Shown in pieces: positions 1-12,910 of a stretch of DNA of 64,000 nt (position 1 is the first letter of the stretch; every line of letters begins with the position of its first letter). Origin of the DNA: Eutypella sp. D-1 (Eukaryota > Ascomycota > Sordariomycetes > Xylariales > Diatrypaceae); contig JAJTTP010000003.1 in the NCBI GenBank assembly GCA_023313575.1, positions 1,364,001 to 1,428,000 on the forward strand, in the 5' to 3' direction. The position numbers and the translations under genes were made by a program. The notes below the pieces were generated by a model. The model was not told the origin of the DNA. It ran no database searches and saw nothing but the letters and a program-made list of their open reading frames with translations.

Positions 1-3000
1 ATGTCAGCACATAAATAACCTTGTGGTTATGTATTGTTTTCTAGACCCCTCTCGGCCAAATTTACTGCCCCGTGCTTTGCTTTGCCCGTGCTACCCGTCC
101 ACCTGGGCCTGGCTGGCTAGCCAGCTTCTGGTTTTTCAGTTACCCGAATCACGAGCTATCGTTTCTCTTTTGCGACTCCTGTTACTACGTAACGCGCTTT
201 TCCCGATCTTACGTTTTCTTTTGTAATTATTGATTATACCCAGATACGTAGACTCGATGTTATACTAATCAGCACCAGCATTTCTGTGCAACATGAGAGG
301 TTATTCTCAAATCCTATCAGCCGCAAGACCGCAGCCGCTTAAAGCTGTTCAGGTGAGGCTGGTAGGCCCCTGTAAAAGAATGCCTCCCTACCTAACTACC
401 TAGGTAGATACCATTAGTGTGTACGGGAAGCAGGCGAGTATTCCAAACATGAACTGCCTACCAATGTACACCTGGGTGTAGTTGTTTTGTAAATCAGGTA
501 TACTAGACTTTTAACATGTTGCCTTTAGGGTTCATCTGCCTTAGATAGGTACCTAGGTAGGTACCACATCGACGTATGTACTCTGCATCTAACTATAGGG
601 GGGATTACGGCTCCTAACCATAGAAGGGTACAAGAAAGCCTGTGAAGTATCCGTAGGTACTGGCGAAAGTAGCACTGGAGACCTCGGGAAGTGGAGAACA
701 GCCCTGGAGGTAACTACACAGGTACCTACTAGGTTTACTGACTACCGTACCTAGGTACCTAGGTAGGTACCTAAGGCTAGGTAGGTAGGTACAGTATCTA
801 TAGATGTACGATGCTATCCATGGATGTATTGCATGCCTACATGCAAGTCCAGAATGCAACATCTGGAATCCATGGGATGTAAGAACGAGGATCAAACATC
901 AGTACGTGTTCTTGAAGTGTTCCAAGGTGTTATGTATCTACGAATTGCTCGAGCTGTTTTAACGCTTGTGTGCATACACAAGAGGCTAAGGTTCACTTAT
1001 TCTTACAGATCGAGAACGGCACGTACGCAATATGGTCCTTGCTACGAACTGACGGCTTCTCGCCTGGTTACCAACCTTTAAAGTTCCATGGTAACCCACG
1101 AGATCGCGATAGATGCACGAAGCAGTCTTAGTTAGTACCAGATTCGACTTGGATGCCCCCTCTACATAAGGCTAGGTTGGGTAGGCATGTAGCTACTTAC
1201 CTACATCTAAGAGGCTCCTAGCAGTATCCATGGTGTAGAATGTACCCGGGCCTACATAGGCAGTCGGGTGCGATGATCGTAGCCTGTAAAAACATTTGGG
1301 CAGCCTGGCAGCTAATGAATGCTTCTTCTTTTTTGCAAGTAAATTTATGTAAGTAAACCCGTCACTTGGTTGGTCAGGTTATTACTTGCTTGCTTGCATC
1401 TTGTGCAGACTCCCGAGGTTAGGCCTTGACATCCGCAACCAGTCCACGGGTCAGCCAGGTCTCATCAAGTTGGCCCCGGGGTAGCCAACCGCAGACACGC
1501 AGATACATACCCGTACGTAGGCTTCTTTGCCTAATAGCTGGACCTGTTGGCTTCTTTTCAACATGATATCGTTGTTAACCAAGACCTGGGCATACTCTGG
1601 GAGCCCCAAGTAATAGGCAATAGGGCAAATCTACCCTACCTACATATACTGTAAAACTAGAATGGCTCCAGAACTCTTCACATGCTTGTCTGACACCAGG
1701 CTTAAAGGGTCGGACCAGTACAACATCGCCAAGATCGTGAATATTGTACTTCCTCCCATTCGCATAGTTACTTCTATACTTCACACAAGTTAAACTTACC
1801 AGGGGCTAGTCCCACAGATCCAAAGCGATCATTACATACATCCCCAAGATCCCCGTAGTATTCGTACCTTGACCGGAATGCCCACGATGCCGGTACATCC
1901 TAGGCCATCCTACATGTCCTAATGCAGGTACCTATAATAAGAGCAACTATCATATACCTAAGTGTCCCCAGTATTTATACCTAGGCCTGAAGGTTGCCGG
2001 GGTGTCTCCCTGGGCTTTCCTGTCACATTGCATTCATTATATCAAGTTACTTCACCTGTAGGCGTGGAAATCGGCATCGTAGGCTGTTTTATCGATAAAT
2101 CTAAGTTCGCATTGATGGTGATGATACTAGCGCTTCCAACCGACGACGATCCAACTTAGCTACGTAATGACACAGACAAGTTTAAATCCATATATTACCT
2201 CCCGACCTTTGGTGGACCATGTGGCCGACTATCCCGTGATCGATGATGAGGTTTGACACCATAGCTATATATTGGAGTTGGCTTCCATTAAGCTCCTCAC
2301 TGCATGGCCCCCTTACTTGATTACCCCTTTTTGCCGTTACACACGACTAGGTGTGTAGTAGTCTATGAAACGGTATCACATATGCCGTCCCACGAGAGCC
2401 CAATCCTTTTGTAAATGCAGTACTACTCACTTATCTGAGCGGACATGTATCAGGACTGTCTCGCGCCAGGGATTTACAGAGTACATGGGTAATCGAAAAC
2501 GTCTACAATCGCGTGCCTGCAGAGCGGCATCAATGATTTCCCATGTAGCTCGTCCGCGGTCCTATGGTGTACATGGTACCGGTCTTCCAACCAATATCTC
2601 GTGTGTCTCGTCGGACCTCTACTTATAAAGGCCCCCCCATCCCCCCATGTCCACGGTATAAGTCTGCTTCAATATCTGCGTGCCATGTTACGAGGTTCGG
2701 TTGGGGGGTTGCTGGTACTCAGCCGTGTACGTAAGTGCCGTCCGATGTGACCGTAGGAGGCCCCTCCATAGTTCTAGAATTCACTTCCCTACTGTCACTA
2801 TGCAACCAAAGCTGGCTACACTTCCCCATATCCTTGCTACCACTACATACAGCTTGTGTACAGGGGTGCTCTATATAGAGCCAGTATATGGTTTGCGAAG
2901 AGACGATGAATCTTACGGGCTCGAACTCGAAGCGCATGCGATAGTTAATCCAAGCACCACCACCCAGGATAGCGTCAAAAAGGGCGGCCTTCATGTTCCT

Positions 3001-5534
3001 CATGCCATAAATCTCACTCTTGCCACCAGTTAGTTATATGACCCTTGCTTGACTCGAACAATTTTCCCGTCGAGCCCGAACTTTTCTGGTTATAAGTCTC
3101 GAGGATACTGGCTATAGGCCTCGACGATACGAAATGAGCTTGACGGGATTACGCCGTCTGCCGGCCATATAACGCAACGGTATGGGCGTGAGTGGCCAGA
3201 TGAATATAACCACTGGGAGCCCGTGTAAAGACAGATCTTGTGTAAACCCCGGTTTCATTTCTCATTATTAATAAAAAATGACATCGGAACCGGCCAGGAG
3301 ATAGACATCAAAGTACCATAAAGGTTTGCTACTATGTGACTCCAAGTTTTTGCTGTAAGATGACGCATAATGAGAGTGTGGTTTACACGTGAGGCTCTCG
3401 AACGCCTATGCGATGAGACCTTGATGGATAGCTTTCCTGTTTGAAGGGACGCCTCAGCATTGGATCATCACTTATGAAGATTCGATGATTGGATATAGTG
3501 CAACACAAGGTAATGAGATGGGGGTGGAGGTTCAGCAATATCCCAGTAGCAGTTCGGCTATGGCCATGGAGAGGCCTGTTATATCGTTGACTCGGACTCG
3601 TGGTCTAAAGACTACTTGCGTTTTGACATGCAATCATTCACGACTCCTCAGTAGGGCTGTGACTTCAAACCACACACCTTGCTTCGTTTTCAGGCTCTAC
3701 CGTAGAAATCCTAATGAAGCCGGACCGCGAAGGTATTGAAGTGTAGATGGCTCTCCGCAAACGACATATCCGTGATGGCTAGCTACTCGAAGTATCGCAA
3801 ACAGCACCTACGTCGAAAGTACCTGCGTAATTCTTGAACATGCCGACTCCAGCGCCCCAGCGTGGCATACAACACGCGTAACTGTCTCCAGACTCTCCTC
3901 AAAGATCCGGGCGTCTCTATCAACTGACAGTGTAGGGGCGACTTCTCGAAAGGGTTGATGAATGCTTGGCTCTTTAGGCGACCTACGTCATCCTCAACTT
4001 CCAACTTGACGCTCATATGAATGCACAAATACACGCTACCATGGCCGATCAGCGCGCCATTCCCGCGTCAGCTATGCACTTATAGAGCATGCGGCTCGCT
4101 TTCCGGCATATGACTGGCGGTCGCTACTAAGCTCGCAGCGTCGACGCGAAGTCCGTTCGTGGAGTATTGTCTCGGGTCCGAGGGCTATAGCGTACTCGAC
4201 AGCAGAGAGAACAAGTCGTGACGTGACGTACGTCGTCCGTGGCTCTGATATAATTGGGTGTTGTGAGACTTCGCACCCACCTCCCTCGCTTTCACCGCGA
4301 GAGTTCGCATGACGAACTCACACAGCTTCGCAAACGTAATACCGACAATTCACCCTCGGACTTGGAGCGGCCCGACCGGACACCCTAACGATCATAGCCA
4401 ACGACAGAGGGTCCCTCCCGTCCCCACCAAGGCGAGAGAGGTCAATGCTCGCTAACTGCCGGTGAACTCGGGAGACGTCACCCCAGCCCGAAAGCACACA
4501 GCAGAGTGGGTGATCACGTGCCTGGGGCATAGACAACCTGGAGAAACGTCGTCGTCATGGGGGGGGGTTGCGATACATTGGACCCGCTCGGTCCTGTCTA
4601 GGCAAGGGCACGTCCCTTCTCCAGCCTTCTCTCGATCGATGAAACATCGACGAACGCCTTTCCCGAGCGTGGAAAAGGCGTCTTGCTCCTGCACATATTG
4701 TTTGAGCCTTAACTTAGCGCGATATGCTAACTTAATGATCTGTACTCCGTACATGCATAGATATAATTCGATACGTATCTAGATATCATGCGCCACGGCG
4801 AACTCCTAGAAACGCGACAGAACGTATTGGGACAAGAACGTTTGGGGCTCACGGAGTTCATCGTATACACATACACCATAGTGTAGAACAATTCATTAGA
4901 CCAGGCATAACTACCGCGAGGCATCTGGCCTTAACAACCCCCTGCATCCTCCGATCTCTGTTGTATCTTTATAGGCTCTGTTTTTGCGTGAACGATCACC
5001 TTTTTTGCTTCCCTTCCCATTTAGCTCAGCAACTCACTCCAGGAGCCAATTCCCGAGGTCTGATCAAAGTTGCCCACACGATAAAGCGCAAGAGAGAAAA
5101 AACCGGAACGGCCAAGGCTGCAAATGGTGAAAAAAAAAAAAAAAACCAAATGTGTGTGTATATGCCTTGTTTAACCCGATAGGCCCGCCAGGGTATCATA
5201 TATCATCGTGTCTCGGGATAAGTCAGCATCCCTAGTAACTCTCTGCCCATCGCCAAGAGGCGGGGGGGCAAACGATCGCCGAGGCTGTCTGGCCGCGGTC
5301 AAAGGCACCACACCAAACTATGAACAGGAAATAATGATAATAAGAACTCGGGTCGTAAGATCAGGCTCGCTGGCCTCTAGTGGCATAGTGAAATGCAGCG
5401 ACGCGGAAATCAACCAGACTCCCAAACACCCGAAGTTGCAAGGACAAGGCCCCCGAGACCTCAGCTTTGCCTCAATATCTCATTCATCCTTTCGTAACTT
5501 ACATCAGTGTCGGTAGGCACACGTAAGCTACTCA
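1..5534. other. Intergenic/gene-poor left end; no gene supported
   Basis: No reading frame here has recognisable domains, plausible splice structure or sustained coding character; the longest open frames are about 70-117 codons and overlap on both strands. The DNA carries many short palindromic blocks built from ACCT/AGGT with embedded CCTAGG and GGTACC (densest around 540-570 and 745-795). A short frame at 2719-3003 (minus) and another at 3783-4034 (minus) could be worn gene relics, but nothing identifies them. The last part, roughly 5460-5534, would hold the 3' untranslated region of the downstream minus-strand transcription factor gene. Confidence 0.6.
747..793. repeat. Palindromic ACCT/AGGT repeat block
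   Basis: This block is an irregular run of the tetranucleotide AGGT and its complement ACCT, giving nested CCTAGG and GGTACC palindromes. Shorter copies occur at about 545-566, 10796-10830, 50622-50672 and 58376-58395, always outside the predicted coding exons. It looks like a dispersed simple repeat and not a transposon end, because no flanking target duplication or longer conserved unit is visible. Confidence 0.7.
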
Positions 5535-8500
5535 CTAATAATTTGGACCGTGTTCGTCCATTGTGTTGAACGGTATAGGATCCATAGCCATGTACTCGAG
5601 CAAGTCTACACCGCCCATGTTGACGCCTTGATCGGTCATCGTGATGTTCGTGTTTTCTCCCATGTTCTGGAAAAAGCTGGGGCCCGGTGGTAGATACCAC
5701 ATTTCGCCGTTGTTCCAGTCGCTCTGGCCATCAAATATGTTCTCTGTCATTGCAGAACTGTCCAACACATTTCCAGACGTCCCAGGTGAGCCTGGCCTGA
5801 AGATTGACGTAGCGCCAGGTGGGTAGGGGAAATGGCCAGTGGTGAGATCGAAAGGCGTCGCCGATATGGATGGGGTGGATGATCGTTCTAATTTTGAGAG
5901 TTGATGGTCAGTTGCTGGTAGCAGATGGCTACGTATCCAGGGTTTTGAATGCTTACCAGGTACAGAAAGTGGATCCCTAAGCTTGCTAGAGTTATTCTGG
6001 TAACCATTTTCTACGCCATGGGGAAGCCCATTAGGCCCCGCAGGTTTAGCTGCGTCACCATTTCTATGCGGGCTCTTCCCTTCGACAGGAGTTGGTACAG
6101 CTTGGGCAAATTTGAAGCGATCCCTCAGTCGAGATGAGAGCGACTCCAGCAGGTCGCCGAAACGTGTGCCTAGGTGGATATCGTCAACAACACAGTTCCG
6201 AAGTGCGTAGACACTGCGGTCCAACAAATCAATACTGATCTGGACATCCGACTTGGGGGCACCGAGAGCGAATGTCTTGAGCAAGAACATAGCGCCGCTG
6301 ACAATCCGGAAATACGTTCGGACGGGCGCGTGTTTGAGGTAACCGTTGGGCAGAAGGCCTTCGACAACAGTCCGTAGAAGATTTCGGGAGCCTTCTACAA
6401 CTTCCTTGACAGATTCCTGATCCTGCGTACTGAAACCGCCGAGATGGCCAAGGGGCAGATTGCCATAATAGTTCTGTGCACGAGGTGACATCTGGAGCGG
6501 ATTTATGGCACCCGCATTATTCTGACTTGGGTCCACGTTGCCACCAGCTTGACTAGTGCATCTCTCTACAACGGCTTGCAACGCCAGGGAATTGACGTAT
6601 ATCCGCACGTACTCGTACTCAATCTGGAGTATATGGCGGCTGAATTCCGGCAGCTTGAATCTCTCGAATTCCGTCCACCATCCTCTTAAGAGTGGTTGAA
6701 ACTCCTTTAGCAAGGCTGTATACTTTCCAGATTGGATTATATCGGTAGTGTGCTTCCTAGATCGGAATAGCTTCTCGTTACCCAGGTGCATAGCATTGCT
6801 TACTCCCACCCAGCAATGGATGATCTGGTCATCCAGCTCCACGTCTGGTACGTAGCTGAAGCTAGTCGATATCGTCGAGATGTTCGTGGTGGGTGTGTTG
6901 CCCTCGTTAGTGGTTTGGTGCTTTCGAGAGAAGGCTGGATCCATCTTCCGGATACTCTCAGGGACCATGTTTGTCCAGCCCAGGCGGCCGGCTAGCTGCG
7001 TCAAGTAAATTAGGAGTAAGCGCTTTATGCGCGAGGCACGTAGGCGATATGCTTCATCTTCGTACTCGGGTCGGGTTATAGCTTGAGCAGCAAGTAACTC
7101 GTCGATGTCATCGAAGACCCCCAGTTCATAAGCGAGTCCCATGGCGTTGCTCAGGAGCATCCAGCACATTCGGTCACTTCTCCACGCCGGCTCCAGCCAG
7201 CTCTCTATCCTTCGTCCCCCGACATTCCCACCGAGCCGGGAATTGTGTTGGTCGCCGTCCACACTCATCGCAGGTTTATCGTTCGTATAGAGCATCAACT
7301 CATCAATAGCTTCATCCGGTGGGAAGTGAAGTGCTCGGGGGTGCCATTCAGTTAAGATCATCAGTGATTCTATGGTCCCTAAAGTTCGCAAACTGCCCTT
7401 GCGCAAGCCCCTCCAAGGCGCGGTGCTAGAAGTCTGAGACATATCGGCCCCTGACCCGCAAAAGCCTCCTCCGAAGGCTTCTTGCCCCCACAAACATCTC
7501 TCGATCATCTTTCGGAGATATCTCCATAGCTCTTCATGGATCGCATGTGATCGGCAATGGCCTCCTGTAGTACGGATGTTATAGTACCTTGACGCAATAG
7601 TAAGCAGGGTCACTGCTAATATCGGCTCCTCCGTTAGCAAGGTAAGGTGGGAGGCCGGGTTGCGAAATGTAGGAGGCGAAATCGGGGTCATAGGAGACAA
7701 GTATTCGTAATAGCTGCAGAACTATCAGCAATCGGCGCTTCTGGAGATTCAGGGTGTACTCACTAGACCACGTATCTCACTGCCTCCTGGTTGGTGAACC
7801 ACCCTGCCCGAACAAACCTGAACCTCGACCAAGCCTCGAGGGCATCTTGATACCCAAGCTCATCTTCCACACTACGTAACTTGGCCTCTATCTCGCGGGT
7901 TTCCTTTTCTGGGTCGAAGACGTCCCGGGAGGGAAGCAAGCGCGGATCGATGGGATCAACGGATCTGGGCTCCGGATGGCTAGGGAAGCGATCGTTGAAG
8001 TTCGGGTTCCGGTCGTGGGGAGATTTGCGTCCCGGGGCAGAAACAGGCGTGGGCTGGACGACGGAGACTGTGCGGCCATGACGCACATGAGGCTCATGGG
8101 GACTAATCGCGTAATCAGCAGCGTGTCCCTGGTCTGGGTTGGGAGGCGAAACTGATATGACTGACCTATCCGTGGCAGCCTTGTAAAGCAGGTCCAGCGC
8201 ATCGTGAGGTCCAAAAACGCTTTTTCTCATGACGCTCTGGGCTTCCAGGTTCTCGAGCTGGGCATTTGAATCTTCGGCGCCCTCGGTGTAACTGGTGCCC
8301 CGACTACTCTTCCTCCCATCCTCGCCGCGCTCCAGACTTGATCGCTTCTGAGATTGATTCCTGCCTGCCGTACTGCCGGGGGTTAAGGGCACACTATTAT
8401 AGACCTTCCTGTCGACAGGGACGGGGGAGGTGGTATCCAAGTAGTGCCGTTTACGGCTATTGCGGACCAGGTATTCATCCTCATCATCTTCGCCATCCTC

Positions 8501-8941
8501 GTTCTTACGCTTACGGCGGGTCGCACTAAAGAAGCACTCCTTGCTCTCGCGACGGCAGCGCACGCACGGAGGGTCATGGGGATTATCAACACTACCAAGG
8601 TCACATCGAACCTTTCTCCTACGGCAGGGAATGCAAGCCTGGTAGACTCGTTTATGCTGGCTAAGCTGTGACTGCGGTTGCGACTGTGATTGGGATTGGG
8701 ATTGCGCATGGGATTGGGATTGCGCATGGGATTGGGATTGCGCCTGGGATTGCGATTGCGACTGCGATTGTGGAGCTGTGGGGTTGACGGCAACAGAAGG
8801 GGGAGTTATCTGCTGTGGTAATTGTTGTGGCAACGGTTGTGACGGTTGTGGGAATGGCTGATGTTGTTGAGAATCTACTGGGGATTGGATAACACCGTTT
8901 TGATGGGTGGCATGGGCGGCACCCGGGGCGAATGAGGTCAT
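5535..8941 (-). CDS. Zn2Cys6 fungal transcription factor (War1/WarA-like)
   Basis: This encodes a predicted nuclear DNA-binding regulator of about 1095 aa. Exons are 8941-7764, 7713-5957 and 5887-5535. Intron 1 is 50 nt; its removal joins RYVV to YYYEYLSP. Intron 2 is 69 nt, in frame and open, so retention is possible. The binuclear zinc cluster lies at residues 103-136 (C-x2-C-x6-C-x12-C-x2-C-x6-C), followed by a basic RRKRK stretch. Before it is a Ser/Gln/His-rich tract (about 58-95). The long middle region is helical, like the fungal-specific regulatory domain. The cluster and its flanks resemble proteins annotated as War1/WarA (weak-acid response), but that name is from memory and uncertain. 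A GTGAGT motif overlaps the stop region at 5535, so a further short 3' exon cannot be excluded. Confidence 0.88.
8661..8775 (-). repeat. In-frame tandem repeat encoding Ser-Gln/His-Ala tract
   Basis: Within exon 1 of the Zn2Cys6 factor, imperfect 6-18 nt units built on GATTGG/GATTGC (plus strand) repeat with scattered CGCATG variants. They encode alternating Ser-Gln with interspersed Ala and His at about residues 58-95, just before the zinc cluster. Such tracts expand and contract by slippage, so length probably varies between strains. Confidence 0.85.
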
Positions 8942-9381
8942 AGTAACCGTGAACCGCGATCGGCCGCGTCACGGACTCGACGGTAGGCCGCAATGGGCCG
9001 GGATGGGAATGTGAATCCAACAATTGGGTAGCCAAGGGATGGTTTAGAGGGGGGGGGCGTAGGGGGAGTTCGTGGAAGGCCAAGACAAGATAGCGGTAGC
9101 AGTTAACAACAGGCAAGAAAGCTTTGGTTATTCGCGGTTCTTTGCAGAAGAATTTCTCGGTTTAAGGCGGTTTTGTCGGGTTTGTCGGCCTCACAGGGAG
9201 ATAAGTTCTAATGTAGGGAATAAGAATGAAGTGGGACGGGGCAGACAGGCAGACGGGGTAAGTAGAGAGAGAAAGAAGAAGAAAAAAAATAGCCGTTCAG
9301 CTGCCCGTTGTTGACTAGAAGTCGGCTTATTCTACTAGTGAGGCTCCTCAATGCTTGTTAAGTTGCGGGGTTGGTACGGAA

Positions 9382-9428
9382 GACGGGGATACAGACGGGG
9401 ACACAGACGGGGATACAGGCGTGGACAC
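9382..9428. repeat. Tandem 12-nt repeat (GACGGGGAYACA)
   Basis: About four near-identical copies of a 12-nt unit GACGGGGAYACA lie head to tail, the last one degenerate. A further partial unit (GACGGGGATG) lies about 20 nt downstream. No function is apparent. Confidence 0.8.
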
Positions 9429-9562
9429 CTAGGTACAGGATTGTAAAAGACGGGGATGAAAGATGGGGGACAAAAGACTAATTCGTTAGTCAATCGGCCA
9501 ATCGGTCAATCTATTTGGTTCGATTCGACTATCCCCAGTTGCCCGGCTATCAAGATTCTGTT

Positions 9563-9586
9563 AAACCGCCAAACCGCCAAACCGCC
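9563..9586. repeat. Short tandem repeat (AAACCGCC)
   Basis: Three consecutive copies of AAACCGCC are present in intergenic DNA, next to another small repetitive stretch of AATCGG-type units at about 9490-9515. Confidence 0.8.
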
Positions 9587-12020
9587 TAGACTGCTACCAG
9601 GTAAATAGGTAGACTGGGCAGACTGGGGTGTACAGGTTAGCTCTATCTATCAATGCGGGATGGTAGGATGGGCAAGGATGGCTGCGGGTGGGTGACGAAA
9701 CGCAAGATATGTATGTAGTATTTTAGTTAGGATAAGTTAGGACATAAATGGTAGGAGGATATGTATAGTAGGCTGTAGGATAGGTAGGTGTCATGGTGGG
9801 ATCCGCAATCCAAGGCAACCTTGGGATGGATGAGGTCCGGGTAGTAGTTCGTAGATGGAATGGAGTTATGTTATGGATTACTTGTAAAGTACTTGGGTTT
9901 GTATAATGAATGGGTAATGATTGCCCAGGTGGGTAAGTATGTATGGAGTAAGTTAAATGGAGATTGGGGACAGATGATGGGGGATGCGGGCAAGCAGACG
10001 ATTAGTAGAAGGGGCCGTTCTGGACTCTAACCAAACCCCTTAGCGAATGAGAAGTTGCGATTCTCTACTTACTTAGGTAGTAGTATAAAGTAGTAGGTAA
10101 TTGAAGCGTAATTGACCTTCAAGGTTACATACCTACCTTGGCTAAGTAAGTACTAAGATGTGTTGTTTGCTAGTTGTTGTTTTTTTTTTTTGAGACCTCG
10201 GGACCACTTGGATACTATATACGGCCACTAGGTAGGCATTATTAATTGTACAGTACTACCTACCTCCTAGGTAGTTATGTACAGTATATAGTTCGACTAG
10301 GGGCGCGGGGTTGTGCACGTCGGAGGACAAACATGTACACTAAACTGGCTACATGCAGATGAGGGCTACCATACTTTCCAGTAGAGATAGGGTAATAATT
10401 ATGTACGCGAGAACCAGGTTAGCGGGTGTCAAGGTGTGTATACGATTACACACTTAGGGGGCATTGGGGGGACGTAATGGAAGAGTAATAATGTTAATAT
10501 CTACCGAGTTACGAACATGTCGCTATAACCAAGCATAGAGCACGCTTTCTAGCAGGCCAGCCCAGGCAACCAGGTCAGCTGTGCAGAAGAGATCATAGAG
10601 GTGATAAGATAATTGGACTGGTGATCATCAATTTGCCGGGCTAGTAAAAACGGAAGACCTCACCAACCAACCATGGGCAATCTAGACTGCCTTTTACGCT
10701 TATACCTTTTTGAGGGTACCTACCTACCGCAGGGTTATCTCTAATGGGTTTGTGAATCTCCACCAGTCCAGATTAGATGCACCTAGGGAGGCAGGGCGAA
10801 TGCTACCTACCTAGGTACTTAGGTACTTCAAGGTCCCTATGTAAGTACTGAAGCAACCAAGGTGAAGTACTCCCGTCACGTTTTATGTCCCACCCGGGCG
10901 GCGTCGTATCTGCGTATCTGAGTGAGACCGATCCGACGGATTCCAGCCAAGTTGTCAAGTGACTGAACAGCTTTTCTCCCTTTAGCGACGAATTCAGCCA
11001 TTGACGAACTCGGTTCTATCATATTAATTACATATTATGTAACCGAACAGACGTGGCATAACACTACACATCTATGTATCCTGTGGTTACTTAGATGCGC
11101 CCCCATTTCAGCATCAAGGTTGCTACGCCGTGATAAGGCCCGGCAGCTCGTTCCCTCTGATAGGTAGCGTCCGCCCACCTACTTTAGGTAGGTAGTAGGT
11201 ACATACAAGCTTGAACAAGTAGCACACCTCCGTCGTCACTATCAACCTCTCAAGGGGGCTTGAACCAACCACGCCAACGAGCTTGCCCTTCAGAGCTGTC
11301 ATCTGTGCTCTCATTGGACGGCGACCGCTGGCATGGTCTCCGAATGCTCCGACTGGCCCGAACTTCTTACACTAGGTAGATGCGGAACGCTACCTACATA
11401 CCTACATATACCTAGACACCCCTTGACACCTTACTTACTACAGGTGTCCATGTACATGTGTATGTGGCCTTGAACACCCACCAAGAGATAAAGAAGCGCC
11501 GACATGGCCGCGGCCACCGACGAATAGTCCCGCAGCATTAATATACCATTCAGAACATGCGAAGACCGTGAATCGGCATGCCCCCAATAGCAATCGATTA
11601 GATAACGGGAAGACTTCCCGGGAAAATACAATATCTACCTACCTTACATTTAGAGAATACGGTCACGGGGATCCAACCCGACCCATCTGGTATGGATAAC
11701 CCGGTTACGTGTATGTACCTAGGTATGTAGATATGTATGCTTTGTGTAGCTAGCACGGACTCATATATGATCACATGCCATTGCTACTACGGCTACTGCT
11801 GCTGCTGCTGCCGCCTTGCCCGGGGCCAATTGAGGCTCGTGGGAAACCCCCAAAAGAAAAATCTGGGGAAGAGCTTCCCTCCGAAAAGAAACGGAAGGAA
11901 AAAAATTCAATATGTAAGCCTGGACCTCACCTGACCCTCCTCACCTCGTCAGCTTTTCCGGATCCAAAGGCGGTGAGTGGGCGATTGAGAGAAGTAGGTG
12001 AAGAAGATGTCTTTGCCTCT

Positions 12021-12075
12021 CTGCCTGCCTACCTGCCTGCCTACCTGCCTGCCTACCTGCCCGCCTGCCTGTCTC
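12021..12075. repeat. Tandem CTGCCTGCCTAC minisatellite
   Basis: A pyrimidine-rich 12-nt unit made of CTGC, CTGC and CTAC tetranucleotides is repeated about four times, with the last copies degenerating to CTGCCCGC. The open frame crossing it (11775-12182, plus) is therefore low-complexity and not taken as a gene. Confidence 0.85.
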
Positions 12076-12910
12076 ATCATCAGCTGCTGCTTCCTTGTGA
12101 TGTCATCAATGTTCGCTCAGCTCCGTCCTGGCTTGCTACGCTACTACTAGATACCCCCGAGAGAAGTTCACCGTCAAGTTAATCAGACCGTGTATCGGGC
12201 CGTGGGGAAGGAGGGGGCGACGGATCTGACATCTCGGGTTTCCCGATCCCGTGATCCTCTCTCAGCCTCCTCCTCTCCTCCCCTACATATGCTGGCAATC
12301 TGACAATGCACGGAGGTAGGAACCCGATTAGATAGGGCGAGACAACAATTCGCGTGTCATGGGGCCATCGTGTACTACGTAGAGTTGTAAGTCGGTTTCA
12401 GGGGGGGTCCGGGGTTGTGCAAGGCTATGCGCGCGGTGGCTTTCTGTTTTCGTCAATACAGCCAGTTCTTTGGTCTTCGTACGTACGCACACCAATCCGC
12501 GTCGGGAATTGTCGTCAGGCGCGGAAAGATATAAGACAGGTCAAGAAAACGTAAAACAATTCCCATGCCGTCCGTGATTACTGCCTAGAGTAGAAGGCCT
12601 ACAGTACATGTTTTCCGACGGGTATCAAAAAATACTCCGGTGGAATCGAACAGCGTCATCGACTTTAAAAAAAAATGAAATTTGTCGACGCCGCACCAAA
12701 TCCACCAGCAACACCCCCCGAAAACGTCATCGTTCTGCCTCCCTGCTTCGCGAGTCAATCAAATCATCGATGACTTTTTGCTTGCGACCGTTCCTGAACG
12801 CCGATGCCATGCAAACCCGATGCCTGCCCTGTGAAAAGAAATCCCGAAGTCGCTATGAGCCTTGACTCCTCATTGTATCAAGGGCCAGTAGTGGCCCGCG
12901 ACACGGATCA

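Larger units (their letters stand above)
8942..12910. other. 4-kb intergenic region upstream of the Zn2Cys6 factor
   Basis: No gene is supported. The first few hundred bases above 8941 are probably the promoter and 5' leader of the minus-strand transcription factor. Several simple tandem repeats lie here (9382-9428, 9563-9586 and 12021-12075), plus a poly-T run near 10177 and ACCT/AGGT motifs around 10796-10830. Open frames such as 11775-12182 (plus) are low-complexity and show no domain. Confidence 0.55.

Noticed and set aside
2719..3003. Short minus frame beginning MRNMKAALFDAILGGG
   Set aside because: The glycine motif briefly suggests a nucleotide-binding start, but the rest does not continue any fold, and a similar length is open on the plus strand.
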